Assembly (NCBI RefSeq): GCF_900699765.1
Contig: NZ_CAADHO010000016.1
Span: 1 to 64,000 of the forward strand
DNA: 64,000 nucleotides
Direction of reading: 5' to 3'
From: Desulfoluna butyratoxydans
GTDB taxonomy: Bacteria; Desulfobacterota; Desulfobacteria; Desulfobacterales; Desulfolunaceae
In this document: positions 23,977 through 33,765 of the stretch, piece by piece
Layout of the letters: every line of letters begins with the position of its first letter
Position numbering within the stretch: position 1 is the first letter of the stretch
Notes under the pieces: generated by a model
What the model saw: the letters and a program-made list of their open reading frames with translations, nothing else
Told to the model about the DNA's origin: nothing
The model's database searches: none
Translations under genes and position numbers: made by a program

Positions 23977-25794
23977 TTAACGGTTTTTTTTCCGTGGCGA
24001 GCCCTTGTGCCTGCCGGGCTTTCGTCCGGGGCCCGTGGCGTGTTTTTTTCTGTCCCCTGCCGGTTTTCTGCCTTTGTCCCGCCCATGTCCCTGTCCCGTG
24101 CCTTTGAGAGCGGCTTTCTGGCGCTCCTTGGCCTCCTTTTGCTTTTCCACAAAAACAGGTTTGCCGGTCTCAGGATCCTTTTCCGTCACGTACATGAGGG
24201 TGGAGAGGGTGGACGGGGTGGGGGTGAAGATCTGGGCCTGTTCGGGGCGCGTGTGCAGTTCGGTGCGGCAGAACCGGGCCAGCTCCTCCATCTCTTTCTG
24301 GCCGCAGCCCGGGTGGGCTGCCATGAAGTAGTAGGTGAGAAACTGGGGCATGCCCGCCTGTTCGGTGAGTTCCAGGAATCGGTTCCGGAACCGGATCAGC
24401 TCGGTCTGGGGCTTGCCCATGAGGGAGAGGACCTTGTCACTGGTGTGCTCCGGTGCGATCTTCAGCTGGCCCGAGGTGTGGTGGGCCACCACCTCTTTGA
24501 GGTAGAGGTCCCCCTTTTTTTTGTCGGCCAGGACCAGGTCCGGCCGGATCCCCGAGGCGGAGAAGACTTTTTTGATGCCGGGCACCCGCTGCATCTTCTT
24601 AAGCAGGGAGATGAGTCGGGAGTGGTCCGGTTTCAGGGCGGGGCAGACGGACGGGTAGAGGCACCGCCGGTCGCTGCACGCTCCTTTTTTCAGCTTTTTC
24701 TCGCATTCAAACCCGTACATGTTGCCCGTGGGGCCCCCTGCATCGAGGATATACCCCTTGAAGCCGGGCAGGGTGGTGAGGGTTTTGGTTTCCCTCAGGA
24801 TGGAGTCCTCGCTGCGGCTGGAGACCGTGCGGCCCTGGTGGAGGGCAATGGCGCAGAAGTTACAATCCCCGTAGCAGCCCCTGTGGGTGGCGATGGAAAA
24901 CCGGATGGTCTCCATGGCCCGTACCTCCCCCATGCTGCTGCACAGGGGGTGGAGTTCCCGGGTGAAGGGCAGCTCGTTGACGTCGTCCAACTCCCCTTCG
25001 GAAAGGGGCGGTTGGGGCGGGTTCTGTACCAGGTAGCGGGTGTCGTGTTTCTGGACGAGGCCCCGGGCCGTGATGGCATCGGCGTTGGCCTTGAAGGCCG
25101 TGAACATCCGGGCAAAGGCCTCTTTGTCCTTTTTGACCTCTTCTAGGGGGGGCAGCTCCAGGTAACCGGGCACCGGGGCATCGGATTTTCGGCAGAGGCC
25201 GGCAATGTCATCGGGGGAGTCCCCGGAGGCCAGGGCGCGGGCCAGCTCCACCACGCTGCGTTCCCCCATGCCGTAGAGCAGGTAGTCTGCCTTGGAATCA
25301 AAAAGGATGGAGCCGCGGATGCGGTTCTGCCAGGCGTCGTAGTGGGGGACCCTTCGAAGGCTTGCCTCAATGCCCCCTAAGACAATGGGAACCGGGCTCC
25401 CCTTGTGATGGCGGCGGATGAGGTTGGTGTAGGCGATGACGGCACGGTCGGGCCTGCGGATGTTATCACCCCCCGGGGTGTAGTCGCAGCGCTTGCGCTT
25501 TTTGCCCGAGGCCGTGTAGTTGGCCACCATGGAGTCCAGGGAGCCGCCGGTGACTCCCCAGAAGAGGGCCGGTTCTCCCAGGCGGGTGATGTCCCGGTCG
25601 CTCTGGATGTCCGGCTGGGCGATGATGGCCACCTTGAATCCGGACCGTTCCAGGACCCTGCCCACCACGGCCGCACCGATGGCCGGTGCGTCGACGTAGC
25701 TGTCTCCGGTCACCAGGATGACATCGGGGCGCTCCCAGCCCAGGTCGTCCATCTCCTTGCGGGTGGCGGGTAAAAAACGGTGGGGTGTGTTCAT
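23977..25794 (-). CDS. YgiQ-family radical SAM protein
   Basis: 605 residues from MNTPHRFLP, placed 8 bp after AAGGA; an ATG 9 bp earlier overlaps the RBS. The N-terminal UPF0313 region (WERPDVILVTGDSYVDAP; PIVLGGIEASLRR) precedes the radical SAM core with CYGDCNFCAIALHQGR, the CxxxCxxC cluster ligands. DUF3362-type C terminus: TPTPSTLSTLMYVTEKDPETGKPVFVEK, then a Lys/Arg/Gly-rich tail. The family's substrate is not established. Single gene. Confidence 0.9.
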   Translation of the reverse strand: MNTPHRFLPATRKEMDDLGWERPDVILVTGDSYVDAPAIGAAVVGRVLERSGFKVAIIAQPDIQSDRDITRLGEPALFWGVTGGSLDSMVANYTASGKKRKRCDYTPGGDNIRRPDRAVIAYTNLIRRHHKGSPVPIVLGGIEASLRRVPHYDAWQNRIRGSILFDSKADYLLYGMGERSVVELARALASGDSPDDIAGLCRKSDAPVPGYLELPPLEEVKKDKEAFARMFTAFKANADAITARGLVQKHDTRYLVQNPPQPPLSEGELDDVNELPFTRELHPLCSSMGEVRAMETIRFSIATHRGCYGDCNFCAIALHQGRTVSSRSEDSILRETKTLTTLPGFKGYILDAGGPTGNMYGFECEKKLKKGACSDRRCLYPSVCPALKPDHSRLISLLKKMQRVPGIKKVFSASGIRPDLVLADKKKGDLYLKEVVAHHTSGQLKIAPEHTSDKVLSLMGKPQTELIRFRNRFLELTEQAGMPQFLTYYFMAAHPGCGQKEMEELARFCRTELHTRPEQAQIFTPTPSTLSTLMYVTEKDPETGKPVFVEKQKEAKERQKAALKGTGQGHGRDKGRKPAGDRKKHATGPGRKPGRHKGSPRKKNR

Positions 25795-26043
25795 GGGGTC
25801 CATCCTTCGTCTGGTTCTCTAACCAAAGCCTTTGGCTTGGGTCGCGTGTGTTGTGGTGCCGTGCCTTATTATTCAAGGCGAAAAAAGAGAGCTACCTTAT
25901 CACAGGCAACAGCACAATGACAGGACGGAACAGGAAAGGAAAGGGGGCAAAAAGGAGGAGGTGGTCCCGGCAGGCCTAACGGAGCCTGCCGGGGTATGAC
26001 GGGGGCCCTGCCGGAGGCAGGGCGACGTGCTTTTGAATAAAAA

Positions 26044-26415
26044 TCAGACGGAGTGGTCCAGCATGGTCTCGGCCTCTTCCAGGCTCAGGGCAGAGGTCAC
26101 GCTGTAAGCGGGCCAGACCAGGCTCTGGTGCTCATGGGGGAAGTGGGGCGTGGTCCGCTCCGCGGCCTTGACGCGAACCACGCGGCCGATGGCCGAGTCC
26201 CAGAGGGCCTCCTGGCAGTGGCGCATGAAGTTCTCGGAGAGACCGTCTGCCAGCATGTAGTGCCGAAGGTCTGTGATGCAGGTAAATCCCCGGGACAATT
26301 GGTGTACCGCCCGTTGCATTTTGTGGACAATCTCGGCAAGTTCATCCGCCTGATTGATCCGTCCCAGGGTGAAATAGAGCCGGTTTTTCTCGAGATCCAC
26401 TCTGATTTCATGCAT
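26044..26415 (-). CDS. Hypothetical STAS-like/Roadblock-size protein, 123 aa
   Basis: Starts MHEIRVDLEKNRLYFTLGRI after a GGGGAG site; a longer frame upstream is a shadow of argJ. The layout (two strands, helix AEIVHKMQRAVHQL, strand FTCITDLRHY, later helix NFMRHCQEALW) resembles a STAS-like alpha/beta fold, but I have no firm family. It lies 19 bp downstream of argJ and is probably co-transcribed. No membrane segment. Confidence 0.6.
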   Translation of the reverse strand: MHEIRVDLEKNRLYFTLGRINQADELAEIVHKMQRAVHQLSRGFTCITDLRHYMLADGLSENFMRHCQEALWDSAIGRVVRVKAAERTTPHFPHEHQSLVWPAYSVTSALSLEEAETMLDHSV

Positions 26416-26434
26416 CGCTTCACGTCTCCCCTTG

Positions 26435-27601
26435 TCATGATGAATAGTAGGCTGCATTCTCTTCAATATACTTTTCGGTGAGGTCGCAGCCGTAGGCGGT
26501 GGCCGAGGCATCCCCCGTGGAAAGGGAGACAACGATGGCGACATGCTCGCCCGAAAGAAGGCTGCGGACCTTGGCTTCGTCGAAGTCCACGCGTGCCTGG
26601 TCCGCGTAGACCAGGGTGCCGTTGATGGTGATGGAGAGTGTTTCCGGTGCAACCGTGCAGTGGGTGCACTTGCCCACGGCCATAAGGATTCGGCCGATGT
26701 TGGGGTCAGCGCCGTAGGCCATGGTCTTGATCAGGGGGGAGTTGATCAGGGCTTTGGCAATGAACCGGGCTTCGGTATCGTTGACGGCCCCGTTGACGGT
26801 TGCGGTAAGGAGCTTGGTGGCCCCCTCGCCGTCCCGGGCCAGGAGTTTGGTCATTTCGACGCAGGCGGCCTTCAGGGCCTCTGCAAACAGGGTGTGGTCC
26901 ACGGGGCCGGCCAGCCCGTTGGCCAGGGCCAGACAGGTGTCCGAGGTGCTGGTGTCCGAGTCCACCGAGAGCATGTTGAAGGAGTCCTTGACGGCTTCGC
27001 GGAGCATGCGGTCCAGGGCAGGGACCGGGATCTCCGCGTCGGTGAGGATGTACACCAGCATGGTGGCCATGTTGGGCTCGATCATGCCGGAGCCCTTGGC
27101 GATGATGGTGAGGGTGGCGCCCTCCACCTCAAGGGAGATGGCCTTGGCATAGGTATCCGTGGTCATGATCCCTTCGGCCCCCACCAGGGGGTCGGTGGTC
27201 AGGCCGTCCCCGATGTGGGCAATGCCTGCTTCGATTTTTTCGATGGGGAGCTGGCGTCCGATGACGCCGGTGGAGCTCATGATCACTTCCTGCTCGGGGA
27301 TACCAAAGGCGTGGGCTGTGGCACGGGCCATACGGCGGGCGTTTTCAATGCCCTCCTCGCCGGTGCCGACATTGCTGACCCTGCTGTTGACCACCACGGC
27401 ACGGAGCTTTCCGTTGCGGATGATCTCACGGCCCAGCACAACGGGGGCCCCGGGAAAGAGGTTGCGGGTAAAGACGCCTGCGGCGTTGGCGGTGACGTCG
27501 GAAAGAAACAGGGAGAGGTCTTTTCCCTCTTCCTTGATTCCGCAGTTCATGCTGGCGCAGCGAAACCCCTTTGCCATGACAGATGGGGTATGGAACTTCA
27601 T
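26435..27601 (-). CDS. argJ: Glutamate N-acetyltransferase/amino-acid acetyltransferase
   Basis: 388 residues; the second in-frame ATG is 7 bp after AGGAG and is preferred. ArgJ moves the acetyl group from N-acetylornithine to glutamate in the cyclic arginine pathway. Seen: oxyanion motif SSTGVIG, autocleavage motif GMIEPNMATML with the nucleophilic Thr at about 180, and DGEGATK. The usual NSGNANACTG motif reads NSRVSNVGTG here (about 72-81), an unusual change. No other arginine genes are adjacent. Cytoplasmic. Confidence 0.9.
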   Translation of the reverse strand: MKFHTPSVMAKGFRCASMNCGIKEEGKDLSLFLSDVTANAAGVFTRNLFPGAPVVLGREIIRNGKLRAVVVNSRVSNVGTGEEGIENARRMARATAHAFGIPEQEVIMSSTGVIGRQLPIEKIEAGIAHIGDGLTTDPLVGAEGIMTTDTYAKAISLEVEGATLTIIAKGSGMIEPNMATMLVYILTDAEIPVPALDRMLREAVKDSFNMLSVDSDTSTSDTCLALANGLAGPVDHTLFAEALKAACVEMTKLLARDGEGATKLLTATVNGAVNDTEARFIAKALINSPLIKTMAYGADPNIGRILMAVGKCTHCTVAPETLSITINGTLVYADQARVDFDEAKVRSLLSGEHVAIVVSLSTGDASATAYGCDLTEKYIEENAAYYSS

Positions 27602-27774
27602 GATCATGCTCCTGATCTGGGTGGTTGATTTATCTCATAGTATAAAACACAGTTTGCCACAATAACTGAAATAAACATTTTGACGCAAAAGTGGCCTGTG
27701 TCGCGTAATTGATGAATGAAATGAAATGTCTGGAGGTTGAACAAAGGTTTCAACGGTAAATGTTCTTCGTGTGT

Positions 27775-28611
27775 CTACCTTTTGCTCAGGAGAGAGTTGT
27801 TTGTGCGTATAAGTTGCTGTATCTCCCGGATGTACGCCTCACCCCGGCTGGAATAGCGTACAAGGCCCGCCGCAAGGGACTCTCCGTCCGGTTCCACCCC
27901 CATGGTCCTTTGCTCCCTTCGGATATCACGTAAGGGTTTGTAGGCCCAGAGGGTGTTGAGATTGTGGAGGTAGCTTCGCACGGACTCGGCCACGGTGTCG
28001 AATCGGGCCACCTCGTGGCTGGCGCCCTCGGTCCGGTTTTTGGGGACCATGCCTTTGCCTTTGCCGAAGACCCACTGGCCGAAGAGGTTGTTGCCTTCAC
28101 GGGCAAAGCGGGAGGTGCCCCAGGCAGACTCGTTGGCGGCCTGGGCCAGGGCCAGGGAGAGGGGGATGATGTCCACGCGGGCCAGCAGGGACTCCCGGTC
28201 CTCGGGGGTTTGGGCTGAAAAGGGGGAGAGCCTGTAGAGGGTGGCCAGCTCGCTGAGCCAGGTGCTCTCCTCAGGTCCCAGGGCCTCGGCTTCGTGGAGG
28301 AGGATGAGCTGGCGGCGCAGGGTGAGAATGGCGTTGTTCTCCGCAATGACGATGGGTCGCATGTAGGAGAAGAAGGCCTCTTTTTTTTCAGCCACAACGG
28401 GGATGGCACCGAAATCGGGCAGGGACGGGGCCGTGTGTGCCACCGGGGGCGTGATCCGGGGCAGGGGCTGGACAGGGGGCGTTTTCGGCTCCATGTGCTC
28501 GGGATAAAAGACGACAAAAAGGGCTGCAAGGGCCACCAGAAACGTTAATCCGGCCCAGGGGGCCCTGTGGTGGTCGCCTGCGGAAAAGGGGGTTTCTCGT
28601 TTTTTTTCCAT
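27775..28611 (-). CDS. bax: Bax-like membrane-anchored glucosaminidase
   Basis: 278 residues. A single N-terminal transmembrane anchor (about 20-37) is followed by a Pro-rich linker. Residues about 125-265 form a glucosaminidase-family domain with AQAANESAWGTSRFAREGNN and LFGQWVF, close to the Escherichia coli Bax pattern, including the catalytic-type Glu in NESAWG. It should cleave peptidoglycan glycan strands in the periplasm. Transcribed alone. Confidence 0.8.
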   Translation of the reverse strand: MEKKRETPFSAGDHHRAPWAGLTFLVALAALFVVFYPEHMEPKTPPVQPLPRITPPVAHTAPSLPDFGAIPVVAEKKEAFFSYMRPIVIAENNAILTLRRQLILLHEAEALGPEESTWLSELATLYRLSPFSAQTPEDRESLLARVDIIPLSLALAQAANESAWGTSRFAREGNNLFGQWVFGKGKGMVPKNRTEGASHEVARFDTVAESVRSYLHNLNTLWAYKPLRDIRREQRTMGVEPDGESLAAGLVRYSSRGEAYIREIQQLIRTNNSLLSKR

Positions 28612-28967
28612 GATCGCTGTCCCGGGTGCCCTTTGGATAAGTACCGATAAGCAAAGGGGACCGTGCCTGTTTGCGGGTGATGTTTATCCGGCCGGTGCGC
28701 CGTCGCTCCGGTCGGTGTGCATGCCTGATTCTGGTGTATCTGTCTGGAAAGGCGCAAATTAAAAGGGCGTATACCGTTTGTCAACCCCGGGCGCCGATAT
28801 TTTTTATCGGCGGGAACCCGGTGGAGGTTGAGGGCCTTTTAAAACGGAAGGGGCTGCAACGCGTCTGCATGAAAAAACGAACCGCGGGTTTGTGTGCGCT
28901 GGGGCGTTTCAGGTGGCGGATGCCGGGGGTGTCCCCGGCGGCAGGGCTGAAGGCGGTGAGTTGGGTT
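28612..28967. other. Intergenic region without a gene
   Basis: Separates bax from the end of rtcB. It holds a GCCGATATTTTTTATCGGC hairpin at about 28793-28811 and otherwise GC-rich sequence. I see no gene, tRNA or clear terminator. Confidence 0.5.
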
Positions 28968-30152
28968 CTATCCCTTGACGACGCCCAGGGGAAAGAGGCG
29001 GACCACGGGCCGTGTCAGGTCGGCCTGGGCGGCCATGACAGAGTCGATGGCCTTGTAGGCCTGGGGTGCTTCCCCGAGGTCGGGGCGTCCTTTGAGCTTG
29101 CCGCGCCGGATGGTGTGCCAGCGGTCGAACACCACGTCCCCCATGGCGGCATTGCAGCGTTCGGCATCAAGGCTGCGGGATGCCTGGTTGCGGCCCATGA
29201 CCCGTCCGGCGCCGTGGGAGCAGGAGCGGAAGCTTGCCGGGTTGCCGAGGCCTTCCACGATGTACGAAGCGGTGCCCATGGACCCGGGGATGATGCCTGC
29301 TTCCCCCCGGCCCGCTGAGGTGGCGCCTTTTCGGTGGACCCACACCTTTTTGCCCTGGTGGGTTTCCGGGGCGGCGTAGTTGTGGTGGATGTTTACCAGC
29401 CGTTTTTCGCTGAAGGGGAACTGGGTCTCCAGGGCGTGGGCCAGGGCCGTCATGATGCGTTTCCGGTTCTCCATGGCATAGGCCAGGGCCAGGCCCATGT
29501 CCTCGATATAGGCAAGGCCCTCCGGGGTCTCCGTGGGAAAAAAGGCCAGGTCGTCGTCGGGAAGGAGGATGCCGCTTTCCCTGCACCAGGCAAGGGCACG
29601 CCTGTGATGGTGGTCTGCGATGGTTTTTCCCAGGTTGCGGGAGCCCGTGTGAACCATGAGCCAGAGGCTGCCGTCGTCCCCTTTCTGGACCTCAATGAAG
29701 TGGTTGCCTCCCCCCAGGGTGCCCAGGCTCTCCCGGGCGGTTTTCCAGGCCCCTTCCTTGATGAACCGGGGACGATGCCGCGCAAAACCTTCCCAGGGCT
29801 GCTCTTTTTTGTGGCGGGAGAACCCCAAAGGGACCCTCTCCTTGACCCGGGTGAGGAGCTGGCGAAGTTCGCTTCGGGAGAGGGTATCCCAGGCCAGGTC
29901 CGTTTGCATGGCCACCATGCCGCAGCCGATGTCCACCCCCACGGCATTGGGGATGATGGCGTTTTCAGCCGCCACCACACCGCCGATGGGCATGCCGTAG
30001 CCCTGGTGGCAGTCGGGCATGAGGGCGATGTGCCCCACCAGGGCGGGGTGGCGCTGCAGGTTTCTGGCCTGGACCAGGGCGCCCTCTTCAAGGTCGGTGC
30101 ACCAGGATTTGATGGGAAGGGGCGCTGTATCGGACGGTTGGTCCCACGGCAT
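28968..30152 (-). CDS. rtcB: RNA-splicing ligase RtcB
   Basis: 394 residues from MPWDQPSDTA. RtcB joins 2',3'-cyclic phosphate and 5'-OH RNA ends using GTP and Mn2+. Metal ligands are visible in GVDIGCGM (Asp, Cys), in HTGSRNLGKTIADHHH and in the SMGTASYIVEG region, and the guanylylated His sits in SHGAGRVMGR. Slightly shorter than the E. coli enzyme. No archease or RtcA/RtcR gene is next to it, so regulation is not the classical rtcR operon type. Confidence 0.9.
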   Translation of the reverse strand: MPWDQPSDTAPLPIKSWCTDLEEGALVQARNLQRHPALVGHIALMPDCHQGYGMPIGGVVAAENAIIPNAVGVDIGCGMVAMQTDLAWDTLSRSELRQLLTRVKERVPLGFSRHKKEQPWEGFARHRPRFIKEGAWKTARESLGTLGGGNHFIEVQKGDDGSLWLMVHTGSRNLGKTIADHHHRRALAWCRESGILLPDDDLAFFPTETPEGLAYIEDMGLALAYAMENRKRIMTALAHALETQFPFSEKRLVNIHHNYAAPETHQGKKVWVHRKGATSAGRGEAGIIPGSMGTASYIVEGLGNPASFRSCSHGAGRVMGRNQASRSLDAERCNAAMGDVVFDRWHTIRRGKLKGRPDLGEAPQAYKAIDSVMAAQADLTRPVVRLFPLGVVKG

Positions 30153-30560
30153 GGCAAAGACTCCTCTGGTGGCGGCAAAAAAGCGCACCTTTATTAAAAA
30201 AAACGACCCATGCCGTGGGGCTGGCCCCATGCATGGCCCGGGGGCCGCACAAAGGCCGCACCGGCTGCCGTGAGGGGCGGGAGCCCCGTGGAAGGAAGCC
30301 GAGTTCAGGCCTTTATCGTTGGGTCTACTATACCATTATCGAGGGTGCCGGGCCACGTGAAAACCGGGGGCGCAGGCGGGGGCGGATTCCTTGTGGTTTC
30401 CAAATTGTACAAAAAGATGATAAAGCTCCATGCGCACCCGATGCAGCACGGGGTGCCCAGGGAGGCGATGCCGTGGATAGACGGGCTGCCCGGCCCTCCC
30501 CGCAGAGATTGATGAGATGAATATCCCGCACCCCCGGGATGACTTGCAAGGGGGTGAAAG
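30153..30560. other. Divergent intergenic region
   Basis: Must contain the promoters of rtcB (left) and the EamA gene (right). A GGCCC-rich palindrome (GGCCCCATGCATGGCCC) lies near 30223-30240. Short overlapping frames on both strands lack codon structure. Confidence 0.45.
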
Positions 30561-31451
30561 GTGAACGGTATGAAGGGTGAAAGAGGGCTTGCCGTGGCAA
30601 CGCTTTTGGGGGCCATCGTGCTCTGGGCCGGGTCGTTTGTGGCCTTGAAGATTGCGTTCAGGAGCTGCGACCCCTATCTGGTTATTTTCGGTCGCATGGC
30701 GGTTGCCACCTGCTGTGCCCTGCTGTTTTTCCGACAGATCCGGCGCGCCGACTATCGGAAAGGGGACTGGTTGTACCTTCTGGCCCTGGGGCTTTTCGAG
30801 CCCTGCCTTTACTTTGTCTTTGAAGCCAAGGCCCTGATGCTCACCTCCGCCTCCCAGGCGGGGATGGTCACGGCCCTGCTCCCGGTGATGGTGGCCGTGG
30901 GGGCGTGGATGATCTTCAACGAAACCATGACGTGGCGGACCGCGTCGGGCTTTGTGGTCGCCCTGTCAGGGGTTTGCCTGCTGACCTTCACCGGAGAGGC
31001 CACGGAATCTGCGCCCAATCCCGCCCTGGGCAACTTTTATGAGTTTCTGGCCATGGTAACGGCCACCGGGTATACCCTGATTCTCAAGCGGCTCTCCTGC
31101 CGTTACACCGCGCTGTTCCTCACCTTTGTCCAGTCTGTTGTGGGGGCCCTCTTTTTTGCCCTGCTCATATGGGGGCTCAAGGTGCCCATCCCCGATTTCA
31201 TTCCCATGGAGGCGGTATGGACCATTGTCTACCTCGGGGTGTTCGTGACCTTTGGGGCCTACTTCTGCTTCAGCTTTGCCATGGGCCGGATGCCTGCGGG
31301 CCAGGCCACGGCGTTCATCAACCTGATCCCGGTGCTGACCCTTTTTTTCGGGTGGCTGATGCTCGGGGAGGTGTTCAAGCCGATTCAGTTCGGCGCAGGC
31401 GCCATGGTGATTGCCGGGGTGTTTCTCAGTCAGAGACCTTCTGCCGCATAG
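30561..31451 (+). CDS. EamA/DMT-family transporter
   Basis: 296 residues with ten predicted helices and the internal EamA duplication (LWAGSFVALKIAF near the N terminus; GAYFCFSFAMGRMPAGQATAFINLIPVLTLFFGWLMLGE in the second half). The GTG start at 30561 follows AAGGGGG; an ATG 9 bp later is possible. The family exports amino acids, nucleobases or other small metabolites; the substrate is not predictable. Stands alone. Confidence 0.85.
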   Translation: MNGMKGERGLAVATLLGAIVLWAGSFVALKIAFRSCDPYLVIFGRMAVATCCALLFFRQIRRADYRKGDWLYLLALGLFEPCLYFVFEAKALMLTSASQAGMVTALLPVMVAVGAWMIFNETMTWRTASGFVVALSGVCLLTFTGEATESAPNPALGNFYEFLAMVTATGYTLILKRLSCRYTALFLTFVQSVVGALFFALLIWGLKVPIPDFIPMEAVWTIVYLGVFVTFGAYFCFSFAMGRMPAGQATAFINLIPVLTLFFGWLMLGEVFKPIQFGAGAMVIAGVFLSQRPSAA

Positions 31452-31620
31452 GGCATCCGGGTCTCTTGAGTTCTGTGATTTCGGCTTGTTGACACGTGTG
31501 TCCGGCACCTGTTATGAATCGACAATCCATTCATAAACCGATTGGTTCTTATTGTGGCCGCGGCCCTGATATGCGGGCTATGTTCGGCGGCACAAGAAAC
31601 AAATTTCAAAAGGCGGTTCT

Positions 31621-33765
31621 ATGGGAAGCACCTCCATGTCATCCGGCGCCTGTGAATCCAATGATCCATCCACATCCCTGATTCCGGTTGAGGGCAGGGG
31701 CAGCCTGCTGCTCTACGACCTTGATGCCGAGGCCGAGGCGTTTGTGACTAATGCCCTGAGGGGCCGCGGGCTCGAGGACCGGATCACCACCTTGTATCGG
31801 TGCACCACGCCCAAAGAGGCCGAAGCGGCATCCTCCACCTGTGGAAACCTTGTGGCCATGGTGGCCCGGCAGGGGGCCCCGGGGAGCGAGGAGGTGGCTG
31901 CATGCCTTCGAAACGTGCCCTCCCATGCCGCAGTGCACCTGTTTTACCTTCTGGACGACCCCGGCGGCAGTGCCCCGAAGGGCCCCTTTGTCCGTTCGGT
32001 GGCGTGCTCGGGAGACGATGCCTCCGAGTCCCTTGGGATCTGGATGGAAGAGGCCCTCTGCATGGGCTTTCTCGACAGCGAAAACCGGGCCCTGTGCGAA
32101 GAGGTGGACGAAAAGGTCCGGGAACGTACCCTGGAACTGCGCCAGGCCGTGGAGCGGCTGAAGTTCTTTGCCGAACGGGCTGAGTCGGCCAACCGGGCCA
32201 AGAGCGCCTTCCTTGCCAACATGAGCCATGAGATCCGTACCCCCATGAACGGGGTGGTGGGTATGACCGAGCTGCTCCTGGGCACCCGCCTCGGGGCCGA
32301 GCAGCTGGAGTACGTCAACATCATCCGCAGCAGCGCCACCTCCCTTGTCACCATCATCAATGCCATTCTGGATTACTCCAAGGTGGAGGCGGGCAAGCTC
32401 GACCTGGAGAAGATCTCCTTTGACCTGCGAAGCGCGGTGGAGGACGTGATGGACCTCATCACCGTGCGGGCCGCCAAAAAGCATGTGGCGCTCCACGGGT
32501 CTGTGGGCGAGGAGGTTCCTTCGCTTTTGGCCGGTGACCCGGTTCGCCTGAAGCAGGTCCTGACCAACCTCATGGACAATGCCGTGAAGTTTACGGGGAA
32601 AGGGGAGGTGGGGCTTTCCATTTCACCGGTGAGCTTAGGCGCGGACCAGGTGGTGCTGAAATTCGAGGTGTCGGATACCGGCATCGGGATCTGTGAAGAA
32701 GAGGTGGAAGAGCTGTTCACCCCCTTTGCCCAGCAGGATGTCTCCGTCACCCGCAAGTACGGGGGCACGGGGCTCGGGCTCTCCATCTGCAAGCAGATCG
32801 TGGAGATGATGGGCGGAGAGATCGGCGCCAAAAGGCGCGAAGGCGGGGGCGCCCTTTTCTGGTTCACCGCCGTGTTTTCCCGTGGCCAGGCAGGAGCCCG
32901 GCCCCATGCCGTGCCCGAGAGGGTCCGGCAGGGGAAATACCTTGTGGTGGCCGAAAGCCTCCCCACCCGCAAGTCGGTGCGCAACCTGCTGGAGTCGGCG
33001 GAGCTTCGGTGTGAAGAGGCCCTCAACGGCTACCATGCCCTGGAAATTTTGCGGGCAGGCGGTGCTGTGCGAGCGGTGAGCCTGGTCATTATCGATTGCG
33101 AGCTCTCCATCATGAAGCCCGGGGAATTGGCCCGGCGGGTGAAAGAACGTTGCGGAGATGCCATTCCCCTGCTGCTTCTGACCCAGAGGGGCAAGGCGCC
33201 GGAGACCGATGGGGTCGATGGTGACGGTTATCACGCCATGGTGGCCAAGCCGGTGAAGGTCAAGGGTCTCCTGGACGGCCTTGCCGTGGCCATGGAGTCG
33301 GCGTCCCCGGGAAAAGCCGGGCAGGGCTCTGGGGGCGAAGGGGCCGCAGATGCAGAGGACGGACAGGCCCCGGACAACCCCATTCTCGTGGTGGAGGACA
33401 ACCCCACCAACCGCCTCGTGGCCCAGAAATTTCTCTCCAAGCTGGGGCTCAAAGCCGATGTGGCGGAGAACGGGGCCGATGCCGTGGAGCTGCTGAAGGT
33501 AAAAAGCTACGACCTGGTGCTCATGGACGTACAGATGCCGGAAATGGACGGCCTTGCCGCCACGCGTCTGATCCGGGATCCGGCAACCGGGGTCAGCAAC
33601 CCCCGGGTTCCCGTGGTGGCCATGACAGCCCACGCCATGAAAGAGGACAGCGACAGGTGTCTGGAGGCGGGCATGAACGATTACATCTCCAAGCCCATCT
33701 CCATCAACGCCCTCCGGGAGGTTATCAACCGGTTCATGGCCGACGTTGCCTACCCCGTGCCCTGA
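31621..33765 (+). CDS. Hybrid histidine kinase with two receivers
   Basis: 714 residues with no transmembrane segment. Residues about 20-150 resemble a degenerate receiver-like domain (SLLLYDLDAEAEAFV). A coiled coil leads to HisKA with FLANMSHEIRTPMNG (His near 203), then HATPase (LTNLMDNAVKFT, DTGIGI, GGTGLGLSICK). The first C-terminal receiver (about 438-555) keeps Asp (VIIDCEL) but lost the acidic pair; the second (about 580-705) is complete (VVEDNPTNR, MDVQMPEMDG, Asp near 636, SKPI). A cytosolic phosphorelay kinase without a cognate regulator nearby. Confidence 0.88.
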   Translation: MGSTSMSSGACESNDPSTSLIPVEGRGSLLLYDLDAEAEAFVTNALRGRGLEDRITTLYRCTTPKEAEAASSTCGNLVAMVARQGAPGSEEVAACLRNVPSHAAVHLFYLLDDPGGSAPKGPFVRSVACSGDDASESLGIWMEEALCMGFLDSENRALCEEVDEKVRERTLELRQAVERLKFFAERAESANRAKSAFLANMSHEIRTPMNGVVGMTELLLGTRLGAEQLEYVNIIRSSATSLVTIINAILDYSKVEAGKLDLEKISFDLRSAVEDVMDLITVRAAKKHVALHGSVGEEVPSLLAGDPVRLKQVLTNLMDNAVKFTGKGEVGLSISPVSLGADQVVLKFEVSDTGIGICEEEVEELFTPFAQQDVSVTRKYGGTGLGLSICKQIVEMMGGEIGAKRREGGGALFWFTAVFSRGQAGARPHAVPERVRQGKYLVVAESLPTRKSVRNLLESAELRCEEALNGYHALEILRAGGAVRAVSLVIIDCELSIMKPGELARRVKERCGDAIPLLLLTQRGKAPETDGVDGDGYHAMVAKPVKVKGLLDGLAVAMESASPGKAGQGSGGEGAADAEDGQAPDNPILVVEDNPTNRLVAQKFLSKLGLKADVAENGADAVELLKVKSYDLVLMDVQMPEMDGLAATRLIRDPATGVSNPRVPVVAMTAHAMKEDSDRCLEAGMNDYISKPISINALREVINRFMADVAYPVP

